This document shows, one piece after another, positions 24,927 to 32,374 of a stretch of DNA of 44,287 nt. The notes under the pieces were generated by a model. The model saw nothing but the letters and a program-made list of their open reading frames with translations. It did no database searches and was not told where the DNA came from. Location: NCBI GenBank assembly GCA_946535435.1, contig CAMNDM010000029.1, positions 1 through 44,287 on the forward strand, written 5' to 3'. How positions within the stretch are numbered: the first letter of the stretch is position 1; the number at the start of each line of letters is the position of its first letter. Source of the DNA: Physcocola sp002396385 (lineage in GTDB: Bacteria; Bacteroidota; Bacteroidia; Bacteroidales; Paludibacteraceae). The translations under genes and the position numbers were made by a program.

Positions 24927-27674
24927 ATGAAAAATACATTTCGAAAAGGATTGCTGATGGCTTTCCTGGGCAGTGTGTCTGCCGCCTCCCTTTCCGCTCA
25001 AATAAAGGTGGAAGCGGAGTCTGCTACTAAAATGCACAGTCTGAAAACTAACATCAAGCTCGAGAATAGCGATAAAACGGTGGGCTATTTCGACGAGGCT
25101 GGTGAGTACATGACTTACGAGGTGCAAATTCCTGAAACGGGGCTTTACCAATTCTCGTTCTCGTATCTGACGGGTAAGGATGGTGACTTGAAAATTGAAG
25201 GACCAGATGGCGGAACTTCTGTTTTCCCTATCGCTGCCAACCATGCCACTGAAAACTGGTGGGATCTGCCTATGAACTCTTGGCCGCAGTTCGACTTCGA
25301 AGAGAGTGCCTTGTTCTATTTTGAGGCGGGTACACAGACTTTCATCGTTCACAATACCGGTTGGGCGTTGAATCTCGACTACTTCCAACTGAAGAAGTCT
25401 TCGGTTACCGACAATAAGGTCGTTTCTGTTAAGACAAATCCTAAAAAGGTGGAACTGATGCCGAACGAACAGGTTCAGATTATCCCTTCTGCCTATAATG
25501 CGGCTGGACAGAAAATTGCGGCAGCGGCTACTTGGTCGTCTAATGCTCCTGATGGCGTTTACAAGGCCGGTGGCTCGCTTGGTGCCGATGTGGTTACTGT
25601 TACCATGTCCGGTGTTGAAAAGTCGGTTAATGTGAAAGTCGCTAAACCTGAGAAGAAACAGGAGTTTGTGGTCTCTAAGTATGGAGCTCTCAATACCAAT
25701 AATGGGGCTGTGCGCGATGCTGGCGGCAACAAGGTCAGCCTGATGGGACCTTCGTTCTTCTGGAGTTGTTCTGCTCCGCTTTGGTGGACTAAAGAGACGG
25801 TCAACTTCTTGGTGAAGAACTATAATATACAGGTTATTCGTCTGCCGGTCTCTATCGCTCCTGGCGACAACACTTGGGTCGATAACAGCGCTACTTGGAA
25901 CGAAGACAACTACCTGCACCGTCCTGACTATACACGTGCTTTGGTCGACGAAATGGTCAAGGCCGCTATCGAAAACGATATCTATGTCATTATCGACTTC
26001 CATGAACACTATGCGCAGCACTGGGTCGACTTGTCGAAAGACTTCTTTACTTACTTCGCTACCAAGTGGGGCGAGTATCCGAACGTGATGTATGAAATCT
26101 TCAACGAACCTATGACCGACAATGGCACTGTGGTCGAGTACGCAAAGAAGATTATTCCTGTTATCCGTAACATCGACCCCGATAACGTAATTATTGTGGG
26201 ATCTACACAGTATTCGCGTGAACCTGATAATGTTACTTCGGCTGGCGATGGCCAAAAAAACATTGCCTACACTTGGCACGGTTATGTTGAATGGGGACAT
26301 CAGAGCGACTGGAATGGCAAGAACTCCTGGAACAACGGTGTACCTATTGTGGTTACCGAGTGGGGCTTGAACTGGAGCAAAAACGATGGCGGACTGATTA
26401 ACCTCTACAAAGAGAAAGGTCTTATCAACTGTTTCTGGTCTATGAGTAACAAGGGGGGCGACGACGCTAAATGGTCTATTCTGAAAGACAATGTCTTCAA
26501 AACCTCAAACTGGTCCGATTCTGAAATGACCGAGAATGGCGCCTACCTGCTTGGTGTCGCTAAAAACTGGGTCAATTTCAAGCCGGTTGTTATTGCCGAT
26601 ATTGTTGAAGACTTGTCGTTGGCTGCTTCTCCTAACTCTATTTTCTACCTCCCTGAAAATTCGGTTTCTTTGAGTGCCGTTGCCGATGGTGGTACCGGTA
26701 ACTATACTTTCGCTTGGAAACAGACTTCTGGCCCGTCTAACGCTACCATCAGCCAGCCGGCTTCTGCTGCTACTAAGGTGGAAGACCTTGAGGCGGGTGA
26801 GTATACCTTCTCGATTACTGTAACCGATGGGGAAGACGAGGTTTCGAAGGTGGTGAAGATTACCGTTAGACCTGAAGGATATGTTGAACCTGGCTTGATT
26901 GACGATATTGCCGACAACGATATCATTAACCGTTTGGGTGGCTCTTGGGATATCTTCGACGACTCCGACAAGAATGCCAATCCGCATACTTCTATCACCA
27001 GTGCCGAGAATTTGCCTAACAACGGTGCTATAAAGGCCGATATTAAAATGGGTAACAAGTGGCAGGGCGATGGCTGGATGGGCGAGCCTTATGGCGGTGT
27101 CGAGGTCTTCTTGTCGAAAGAGAAGGAGGGTATCGACCTCTCGAAGTGTACTAAAATCACATACCGTTTCCGTGGCTCTTCTCACTCGTTCCGTGCTGAA
27201 ATGTCGGCTGTTAAAGATGAAGACTATCACAGTGTGAACGTAGGTGAGTCGAAAGATTGGACCGAGGTTAGTGTTAACTGGAGCAGCTTGAAACAGGCTT
27301 CCGACTGGGGCGTTGATATGGATCTTGACAAGTCCGATATCCGTAAGTTCAGCTGGCAGGTTCAGGGCAACGCCAACGGTTCGGCTACTTTGGAAATCGA
27401 CGACCTGACTTGTGTGGGTATGGATTTCTCAACAGGCAGCGAACTCGCTCCTGCCGACGGCATTTCTATGGTGGTTTATCCGAACCCTGCCCGCGACGGC
27501 AAGTGTTATGTGCAGGTTGCAGAGAAATGCAATGTCGAGGTGCTCGATTTGGCTGGCAGAGTCTTGTTCTCTACCGTCGCTGTTCCAGACTTCGCAACTC
27601 AGGTTTCCCTGCCAAACCAGGGCATCTATTTCCTTCGTGCCGGTAACACGGTTAAGAAGGTTATTGTAAAGTAA
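24927..27674 (+). CDS. Multidomain GH5 glycanase with CBM6-, BIG2-, PKD- and CBM11-like modules, T9SS
   Basis: The 915-residue protein has a signal peptide (1-24), a CBM6-like module (about 25-158: 'IKVEAESATKM', 'YFDEAGEYMTYEVQIPETGLY', 'NLDYFQL', split for length), a BIG2-like domain (about 163-243), a GH5 catalytic domain (about 246-552), a PKD-like domain (about 560-650), a CBM11-like module (about 655-832) and a T9SS sorting domain (about 843-915: 'VVYPNPARDGKCYV', 'QGIYFLRAG'). The GH5 active site is intact: 'IIDFHEH', 'MYEIFNEP' with acid/base Glu394, 'YTWHGY' and 'VVTEWGLNW' with nucleophile Glu478. It is probably an endoglucanase or related beta-glucanase on the cell surface. It stands alone between two strong boundaries. 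It offers a direct contrast with the degenerate GH5 at 11143. Confidence 0.95.
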   Translation: MKNTFRKGLLMAFLGSVSAASLSAQIKVEAESATKMHSLKTNIKLENSDKTVGYFDEAGEYMTYEVQIPETGLYQFSFSYLTGKDGDLKIEGPDGGTSVFPIAANHATENWWDLPMNSWPQFDFEESALFYFEAGTQTFIVHNTGWALNLDYFQLKKSSVTDNKVVSVKTNPKKVELMPNEQVQIIPSAYNAAGQKIAAAATWSSNAPDGVYKAGGSLGADVVTVTMSGVEKSVNVKVAKPEKKQEFVVSKYGALNTNNGAVRDAGGNKVSLMGPSFFWSCSAPLWWTKETVNFLVKNYNIQVIRLPVSIAPGDNTWVDNSATWNEDNYLHRPDYTRALVDEMVKAAIENDIYVIIDFHEHYAQHWVDLSKDFFTYFATKWGEYPNVMYEIFNEPMTDNGTVVEYAKKIIPVIRNIDPDNVIIVGSTQYSREPDNVTSAGDGQKNIAYTWHGYVEWGHQSDWNGKNSWNNGVPIVVTEWGLNWSKNDGGLINLYKEKGLINCFWSMSNKGGDDAKWSILKDNVFKTSNWSDSEMTENGAYLLGVAKNWVNFKPVVIADIVEDLSLAASPNSIFYLPENSVSLSAVADGGTGNYTFAWKQTSGPSNATISQPASAATKVEDLEAGEYTFSITVTDGEDEVSKVVKITVRPEGYVEPGLIDDIADNDIINRLGGSWDIFDDSDKNANPHTSITSAENLPNNGAIKADIKMGNKWQGDGWMGEPYGGVEVFLSKEKEGIDLSKCTKITYRFRGSSHSFRAEMSAVKDEDYHSVNVGESKDWTEVSVNWSSLKQASDWGVDMDLDKSDIRKFSWQVQGNANGSATLEIDDLTCVGMDFSTGSELAPADGISMVVYPNPARDGKCYVQVAEKCNVEVLDLAGRVLFSTVAVPDFATQVSLPNQGIYFLRAGNTVKKVIVK

Positions 27675-27708
27675 TATCCAAACCCTTTTGATAGGGTTCC
27701 AAACAAGT

Positions 27709-27738
27709 AAGGGATGGCCAAACGGTCATCCCTTTTTG
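27709..27738 (+). terminator. Rho-independent terminator of the GH5 gene
   Basis: AAGGGATGGCC at 27709..27719 pairs with GGTCATCCCTT at 27724..27734 with one wobble and a 4-nt loop, then a T-run. A small hairpin AACCC/GGGTT lies just before it (27681..27698). Confidence 0.88.
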
Positions 27739-27842
27739 TTTTGTTAGCCCTACAGCTAGGTCTAGTCCTGATTTCTTTTCATTGCTAACTTATTGTATTA
27801 TAATAAAAACAAATAATTTTAAATATTTTCTTTGTCGATATA

Positions 27843-27874
27843 TTGTATGTTTTAAATGAATTTGTATATCTTTG
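27843..27874 (+). promoter_or_regulatory. Promoter of lipoprotein A
   Basis: TTG at 27843..27845, a 21-nt spacer and TATCTTTG at 27867..27874 match the -33/-7 consensus. It predicts a leader of about 140 nt before the ATG at 28024. The same promoter is present in copy B. Confidence 0.65.
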
Positions 27875-27890
27875 TAAAAGATATCATAAA

Positions 27891-27944
27891 TACAACATTA
27901 TCTGTTAAAAAATCCGGTGTTATAGATGAAGTTGTTTTGTTGTA
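27891..27944 (+). promoter_or_regulatory. Candidate structured mRNA leader, copy A
   Basis: In the predicted untranslated leader, TACAACA at 27891..27897 can pair with TGTTGTA at 27938..27944. Further on, GTCC at 27968..27971 can pair with GGAC at 27984..27987. Both pairs are kept in copy B (29198..29204 with 29246..29252). No known riboswitch is recognised. Confidence 0.35.
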
Positions 27945-28023
27945 TATATACAGAGTAGTTATTATAGGTCCGATAGATCTTAAGGACTGTTTATTTAAAA
28001 TTTAATTTTTTATTATTTTTTTT

Positions 28024-28830
28024 ATGAAAAAAGTTTATTGTTTCGCAGCCTTGTTTGGCGCTATTCTGGGACTTTCTCTTGCCTCTTGTAACAATGAAGA
28101 AGAAGAATTAAAAGAAATTCCTGCGTCAGAAGAAATAGTTTTTGACAACAAAGGAGATTTGCCTGATACCGATGAGGAAGTTTTGTTTTCTACTTTTGAC
28201 GATGTCAAGCAAAATGGTCTGAAAGGGCTTAACGACATTAATACTTATGATCTAACGGTTCTTCATTCTGCGAATGATGATCTCCCTACTTATTATTTTG
28301 ATCAAAACGACGGTTATTTTTCTAGAATAAACATTGATTTAAATAATGGCGCTGGAGGTGAGTGGATGTACCTTTATTATAGAGCTATTCCGTATACATC
28401 TACAGAAGCAAAGGTTACAAATTTAGTAGGTTTAGCCTCATCGTATGCTTGTACTCAGTCTACTCTTAGAGATTACGTGAATAAAAGTAATTTTACCCCT
28501 TTTGCTCGCGTGAAGGATTATGGTTTTGTGACTGATAGGAATGCTAATTTGGTTAACCTTAATGCAGGTTCTGGAGGTAAGAACGTATACTTAGGAATGA
28601 CCAAAAACCAGTATTTTGCTCCGATTACAGGTATCCAAATCGTATCTACTTCCCAAAGCAAATTAACTCAGACATCTAAGGTTGAAAATGGACGTACTTG
28701 GTATGCTGTGCAGTGCTGGAACAGTATTTATGATTTAACTGGCAGAAATGTTGTTGGTTATTCTATGGACTTTAACATGGATACAAAAAAGCACAAAAGA
28801 TATATCTATATCTATTATACCCGCGACTAA
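28024..28830 (+). CDS. Lipoprotein A with three MABP/beta-prism-like repeats
   Basis: The 268-residue protein has a lipoprotein signal (lipobox 'LASC', Cys22) followed by an acidic run. The mature domain has three related segments: 'INIDLNNGAGGEWMYLYYR', 'LVNLNAGSGGKNVYLGMTK' and 'YSMDFNMDTKKHKRYIYIYY'. It also carries 'YFAPITGIQIVST'. The pattern D-L-N-x-G-x-G-G-x-x-x-Y-L-x-Y and threefold layout resemble MABP-type beta-prism domains, which in bacteria accompany MACPF/perforin proteins and in eukaryotes bind membranes. Assignment is by pattern and needs a profile search. The neighbour at 29329 is a paralogue with similar layout but only moderate identity. A strong terminator follows, so each gene is its own transcription unit. 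Confidence 0.88.
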   Translation: MKKVYCFAALFGAILGLSLASCNNEEEELKEIPASEEIVFDNKGDLPDTDEEVLFSTFDDVKQNGLKGLNDINTYDLTVLHSANDDLPTYYFDQNDGYFSRINIDLNNGAGGEWMYLYYRAIPYTSTEAKVTNLVGLASSYACTQSTLRDYVNKSNFTPFARVKDYGFVTDRNANLVNLNAGSGGKNVYLGMTKNQYFAPITGIQIVSTSQSKLTQTSKVENGRTWYAVQCWNSIYDLTGRNVVGYSMDFNMDTKKHKRYIYIYYTRD

Positions 28831-28883
28831 AACGGAATTCCTAGGAAGAAATTCAGTTTTAATTTCTTCAAAAAAATGATTAT

Positions 28884-28916
28884 GAGGGTGTATCAACATG
28901 ATATGCCCTCTTTTTT
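28884..28916 (+). terminator. Terminator of lipoprotein A
   Basis: GAGGGTGTATCA at 28884..28895 pairs with TGATATGCCCTC at 28899..28910 (two wobbles, 3-nt loop), followed by six Ts. Confidence 0.9.
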
Positions 28917-29049
28917 GCCTTTTTATAACCAACCCTCTAAGAATGTTTTTCTTTTTTTGTACCGCTTGATTTCTATCGAAACCTCACGCACATAAAAAAC
29001 AAGGGTATAACTAAAATGTTGCATTATGATACATCCTCTTTTAGTTTTG

Positions 29050-29415
29050 GTTAGCCCTACAGCTAGGCCTAGTCCTGATTTCTTTTTGTTGCTAACTTAT
29101 TGTATTATAATAAAAACAAATAATTTCAAATATTTTCTTTGTCGATATATTGTATGTTTTAAATGAATTTGTCTATCTTTGTAAAAGATATCATAAATAC
29201 AACATTATCTGTTAAAGAAATCCGGTGTTATAGATGAAGTTGTTTTGTTGTATATATACAGAGTAGTTATTATAGGTCCGATAGATCTTAAGGACTGTCT
29301 ATTTAAAATTTAATTTTTTTATTTTTTTATGAAAAAAGTTTATTGTTTCGCAGCATTGTTTGGCGCTATTCTGGGACTTTCTCTTGCCTCTTGTAACAGC
29401 GAAGAAGAAGAATTA
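29050..29415 (+). repeat. Long direct repeat, copy B
   Basis: Near-identical to 27743..28110 (about 96-97% by eye). It fills most of the 498-bp gap between the two lipoprotein genes and runs 29 codons into the second one. The remaining spacer, 28917..29049, has no feature that I recognise. Confidence 0.9.
29150..29181 (+). promoter_or_regulatory. Promoter of lipoprotein B
   Basis: TTG at 29150..29152, a 21-nt spacer and TATCTTTG at 29174..29181, the same as in copy A. The leader would be about 140 nt with the same TACAACA/TGTTGTA pairing. Confidence 0.65.
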
Positions 29416-30099
29416 AACGAAAGTCCTGTTTCTGAAAAACTTGCTTTTGATAAAAATGAAACTTTATCCGATGAGGAAGTGTTGTTTTCTACCTTTGATA
29501 ATGCTCAGAAAAACGGCTTGAAATCTTCTACTATTCTTACTTACGATATCAAGATTCTTCACGGCAATTCTGACAATTTCCCTGAGGGACAGTATATTGG
29601 TAATGATGGATGGTTTAACAAGATTAACATAGACCTTAATAATGGAGCTGGTGGTGAGTGGATTTACCTCTATTATAGAACTGCCAACTCGGTCGAAAAT
29701 TGTATAACTAATATGATGGGCTTCGCATCTGGAAAGTCTTATACCACCACTGACCTTATGAAATACATGAGCAGTTGTTTCAATACTGCTTGGTTCCCTG
29801 GGTTTGACCAAAATAATAATCCTGTTGATTTGAATGCGGGTGCTGGTGGTAAGTATGTCTATTTGGAACTTTCGAAAGATAGAACTTATGCTCCAATTAC
29901 GGGTATCCAAATTGTTTCTACCACCAAGGATTTCACTCAGATAAAATCTAAGGTTGAAGGTGGACGTACATATTATCCTGTAATTTGCTGTACTACTGTT
30001 TCGGAAGGTGGTTGCCTCCTTTATGGCCGGCCAATGGATTTCAATCTGGGTACAAAAAAACATAAAAGAAGCATTTTTATTTATTACACCCGCGAATAA
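29329..30099 (+). CDS. Lipoprotein B, paralogue of lipoprotein A, MABP/beta-prism-like
   Basis: The 256-residue protein shares an almost identical signal peptide (lipobox 'LASC') with lipoprotein A, then diverges. Conserved islands remain: 'EEVLFSTFD', 'INIDLNNGAGGEWIYLYYR', 'VDLNAGAGGKYVYLELSK', 'YAPITGIQIVST' and 'MDFNLGTKKHKR' with 'IFIYYTR'. The three D-L-N-x-G segments again suggest a threefold beta-prism. Variable stretches lie between these islands (about residues 70-85, 120-155 and 205-225), where surface loops would be expected. Role is unknown; membrane or glycan binding is a reasonable guess from the fold. It has its own promoter and terminator. Confidence 0.88.
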   Translation: MKKVYCFAALFGAILGLSLASCNSEEEELNESPVSEKLAFDKNETLSDEEVLFSTFDNAQKNGLKSSTILTYDIKILHGNSDNFPEGQYIGNDGWFNKINIDLNNGAGGEWIYLYYRTANSVENCITNMMGFASGKSYTTTDLMKYMSSCFNTAWFPGFDQNNNPVDLNAGAGGKYVYLELSKDRTYAPITGIQIVSTTKDFTQIKSKVEGGRTYYPVICCTTVSEGGCLLYGRPMDFNLGTKKHKRSIFIYYTRE

Positions 30100-30141
30100 A
30101 CAGTTGATATTTAGTGGAATTTAATTCTTCTGAAATAAGAT

Positions 30142-30177
30142 GGGACTGTATCTTCTTTAAAGATGCAGTCCCTTTTT
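30142..30177 (+). terminator. Terminator of lipoprotein B
   Basis: GGGACTGTATCTT at 30142..30154 pairs with AAGATGCAGTCCC at 30160..30172 with one wobble, then TTTTT. A weaker hairpin (GGACCGAATA at 30212..30221 with TATTCAGTCC at 30231..30240) lies between here and the convergent ATPase gene and may end that gene. Confidence 0.9.
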
Positions 30178-30269
30178 GTTGGTTCATTCTACATGAACTT
30201 GACTAACGGAAGGACCGAATATGCTTGTCGTATTCAGTCCCTTTAATTACAGATAGTTATCGCCCTAAA

Positions 30270-31601
30270 CTATCCCTTCTGTTTCCCTGCCTCTTTTACG
30301 TATTCTTTGAACTTGTATGCCAACGGCAATGGCAGAGAAAGTAATTTGTCTGTTAACGATAAGTCTGTGTCGGCAAGACGTATTAACAGGTCTGGATTGT
30401 ATTTGTCGCTGTACGACTTCAAACTCTGTCCCGACAGGTTCTTGCTCGCTTTCACTTCTATTGGATATACCCCTGTGCCTATTTGCGCTACATAGTCGAT
30501 TTCCGCTTTTCCTTCCGATGCCCAGTAGCATGGCTCGTTTTCCAAAATGGGGAGTATCGATTGCAGGACGAAGTTTTCCGTAATCGCTCCCTTCATCTCT
30601 ATATATTTGTCTGCCCTGCTCATTAGCGCTTCTGCGGGAAGTCTGCTCAAACATCGTAGTACGCCGCAGTCCATGGCATATACTTTAAATGCAGAGAGGT
30701 CTTTATAGGCGCTTAGTGGCATACCCGGTTTGCTTACATTGTAGACCATTGTAATTAGTCCCGCATCTTGTAGCCATAGTAGGGCGTCTTCGTATTCTCT
30801 GGCACGGGCTCCTGTCTTTACAACTTTATAGACGAACTTCTTATTCTCTTTTGCCAGTTGCGATGGCAGGCTACGCCAAATCTGGCCTATTCGTATTACT
30901 TCTGTCGATGTGGCGTATTTCGAGAAGTCTGCTTCGTATAGGGTTATAATATTGTTTATCTCTTGCTCTATGTTGTCGTAGTTGCCTTCTAGCATTGACA
31001 CTATTGCCTTTGGCATACCTCCGCATACCAGATATTGCCTGTATCGTTCTGTAAGTGTCTGTTTAACGGCTACAGGCAGGTTCTCTATGGCGTTGTTGTT
31101 GTTTAACCACTGCCAGTGCTTATTTTCGGTGGTATGGTAGAATTCTTCAAATGTGACCGGATACATCTTCAGTATTTCCACTTTTCCTACCGGCACGGTC
31201 ATTTTTTTGTGCTTGACTGCAACGCCTAACAGCGATCCTGCGGCTATTATATGCAGTTCTGGCATTAATTCTGCAAAGTATTTAAGACTGTTTAGTGCAT
31301 TTTCGTTGGCTTGTATTTCGTCGAATATCAGCAACGTTTTATGGGCTTCTATTTTTTCCTCTGTGTAGAGTTGGAGTTCTGATACGATTTTGTGAGGGTC
31401 TTTTGTCCGTTTGAAAATCTCTCCGACTTCGTCTTGCATGTCGAAATTTATTTCCACCACATTTTGGAAATATCGCTTGCCAAAAGCGCGCATTACCCAC
31501 GTTTTGCCTATTTGTCGGGCTCCTTGTAAAAGGATGGGCTTCCGGTCTTTTTTCTCAAACCAGCGGCCCAATTCGTCTATGGTATTTCTGTATATTTCCA
31601 T
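30270..31601 (-). CDS. AAA ATPase with DUF4143 nuclease-like C-terminus
   Basis: The 443-residue protein is a standard AAA_14/DUF4143 ATPase. Walker A is 'LLQGARQIGKTWV' (about 24-36), Walker B is 'LLIFDEIQ' and sensor 1 is 'IIAAGSLLG'. The C-terminal DUF4143 part ends with a PD-(D/E)XK-like core, 'GKAEIDYVAQIGTGVYPIEVKAS' (seen as GKAEIDYVAQ and VYPIEVKAS). These proteins are very common and often multi-copy in Bacteroidetes, Porphyromonas and archaea, and their function is not established. The promoter lies directly next to three 32-bp repeats, suggesting specific control. It converges on lipoprotein B. Confidence 0.95.
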   Translation of the reverse strand: MEIYRNTIDELGRWFEKKDRKPILLQGARQIGKTWVMRAFGKRYFQNVVEINFDMQDEVGEIFKRTKDPHKIVSELQLYTEEKIEAHKTLLIFDEIQANENALNSLKYFAELMPELHIIAAGSLLGVAVKHKKMTVPVGKVEILKMYPVTFEEFYHTTENKHWQWLNNNNAIENLPVAVKQTLTERYRQYLVCGGMPKAIVSMLEGNYDNIEQEINNIITLYEADFSKYATSTEVIRIGQIWRSLPSQLAKENKKFVYKVVKTGARAREYEDALLWLQDAGLITMVYNVSKPGMPLSAYKDLSAFKVYAMDCGVLRCLSRLPAEALMSRADKYIEMKGAITENFVLQSILPILENEPCYWASEGKAEIDYVAQIGTGVYPIEVKASKNLSGQSLKSYSDKYNPDLLIRLADTDLSLTDKLLSLPLPLAYKFKEYVKEAGKQKG

Positions 31602-31632
31602 ATGCTGAACGTATCTGTCTGTTTTTCTTGTG

Positions 31633-31662
31633 CAAAATTACGTTTTTCTTACTGGATTTCAA
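31633..31662 (-). promoter_or_regulatory. Promoter of the AAA/DUF4143 gene
   Basis: On the minus strand TTG (31660..31662), a 19-nt spacer and TAATTTTG (31633..31640) match the Bacteroidetes consensus. The -7 is 32 nt before the ATG at 31601. The 32-bp repeat array begins 25 bp upstream of the -33. Confidence 0.65.
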
Positions 31663-31686
31663 TAGAATAATCAGATTTTATATAGA

Positions 31687-31782
31687 ATTTTACACATTTT
31701 AGGAACCTGTTTTGTGAGATTTTACACATTTTCCGAACCTCTTTTGTGTATTTTTACACATTTTCCGAAGCTATTTTGCGCA
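31687..31782. repeat. Three contiguous 32-bp repeats upstream of the AAA/DUF4143 promoter
   Basis: Units lie at 31687..31718, 31719..31750 and 31751..31782 with no spacers. Each contains TTTTACACATTTT, a GAA(C/G)CT core and a TTTTG(T/C)G tail. Across the second boundary the sequence forms a perfect dyad TGTGTA-TTTT-TACACA (31745..31760); the first boundary has a weaker TGTG/CACA version. This looks like an operator array for a dimeric regulator. Confidence 0.85.
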
Positions 31783-31813
31783 AACAAATCATTCTGCAAT
31801 TTAATTCACGGTA

Positions 31814-32194
31814 TTATTCTGCCTGATATTTTCCAATTTTCTTGTCTACCCACCAGCTGATAAGTCCATATATGGGTAACATTGCATAGGTAAGTACAAT
31901 GTATAATTTGACCTCGCTGATAAACATGGCGGCCGATGCAATTGCCATCGTTAGCATTGTTGGAAGAATTAGACTTTTGGGTTTTGACGAATGAACGGCT
32001 ATTAGGCCTAAAAGTGCGGTTGCCAGTTCTCCTGCCCAACCCATCAAAATACCCAGTGCCTTCATGGCTCCGCCATCACTACCTCCGGCATTTTCTGGTG
32101 TGAAAATACTATAAAGTACCGAAGGTTCTATAATTAAGACTAGGAGGCACAGTATTACGTGTAAAACTCGTATCAATCGGACTTTTTCCTTCAT
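31814..32194 (-). CDS. Small membrane protein of unknown function
   Basis: The 126-residue protein has about four hydrophobic helices: residues about 10-29, 43-66, 75-93 and 96-113. It ends in a basic/acidic tail 'WWVDKKIGKYQAE'. The loop after helix 1 is Gly/Asn rich ('ENAGGSDGGAM'). No family is recognised. It has its own -7 element and is divergent from the membrane gene at 32375, so the two could be jointly controlled, though this is only positional. Confidence 0.75.
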   Translation of the reverse strand: MKEKVRLIRVLHVILCLLVLIIEPSVLYSIFTPENAGGSDGGAMKALGILMGWAGELATALLGLIAVHSSKPKSLILPTMLTMAIASAAMFISEVKLYIVLTYAMLPIYGLISWWVDKKIGKYQAE

Positions 32195-32219
32195 ACCACT
32201 AAACTTTTATAATCATATA

Positions 32220-32227
32220 CAAATATA
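32220..32227 (-). promoter_or_regulatory. -7 promoter element for the small membrane protein
   Basis: Minus-strand TATATTTG matches TAnnTTTG, 26 nt upstream of the ATG at 32194. The nearest TTG is only 15 nt further upstream, shorter than usual. Confidence 0.45.
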
Positions 32228-32320
32228 AATCAAATCTGTATGCAAAAATGATTTGAATGGTTCCATAAATCCCCAAGAAGAATTGAGTGTATGATATTCG
32301 CCGAATAAAAAGTTAGCTTT

Positions 32321-32328
32321 ATTTTTGA
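32321..32328 (+). promoter_or_regulatory. -7 promoter element for the 317-residue membrane protein
   Basis: TATTTTTG matches TAnnTTTG and lies 46 nt before the ATG at 32375. No -33 TTG at the expected distance. Confidence 0.45.
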
Positions 32329-32374
32329 CAAGCAAAAACAAGTGTGCTGCAATTAGACATAATACTGTAAAAGA

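Larger units (their letters stand above)
27743..28110 (+). repeat. Long direct repeat, copy A: upstream DNA, promoter, leader and signal peptide
   Basis: This 368-bp block is repeated at 29050..29415 with about ten substitutions and two small indels. It begins at GTTAGCCCTACAGC, contains a short dyad CCTA-CAGC-TAGG, an AT-rich stretch, the promoter, about 140 nt of leader and the first 29 codons of the lipoprotein. Identity then drops sharply in the mature coding region. Confidence 0.9.

Noticed and set aside
24909..26300. A 463-codon open frame antisense to the GH5 gene
   Set aside because: Same artefact: no domain, skewed composition, and fully overlaps a clear multidomain enzyme.
27743..29415. 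The long direct repeat as an insertion sequence or transposon end
   Set aside because: No transposase, no terminal inverted repeats and no target duplication are visible; the repeat runs into coding sequence in the same reading frame in both copies.
31687..31782. The 32-bp repeats as a CRISPR array
   Set aside because: The units are contiguous with no unique spacers, only three copies exist, and no cas genes are nearby.
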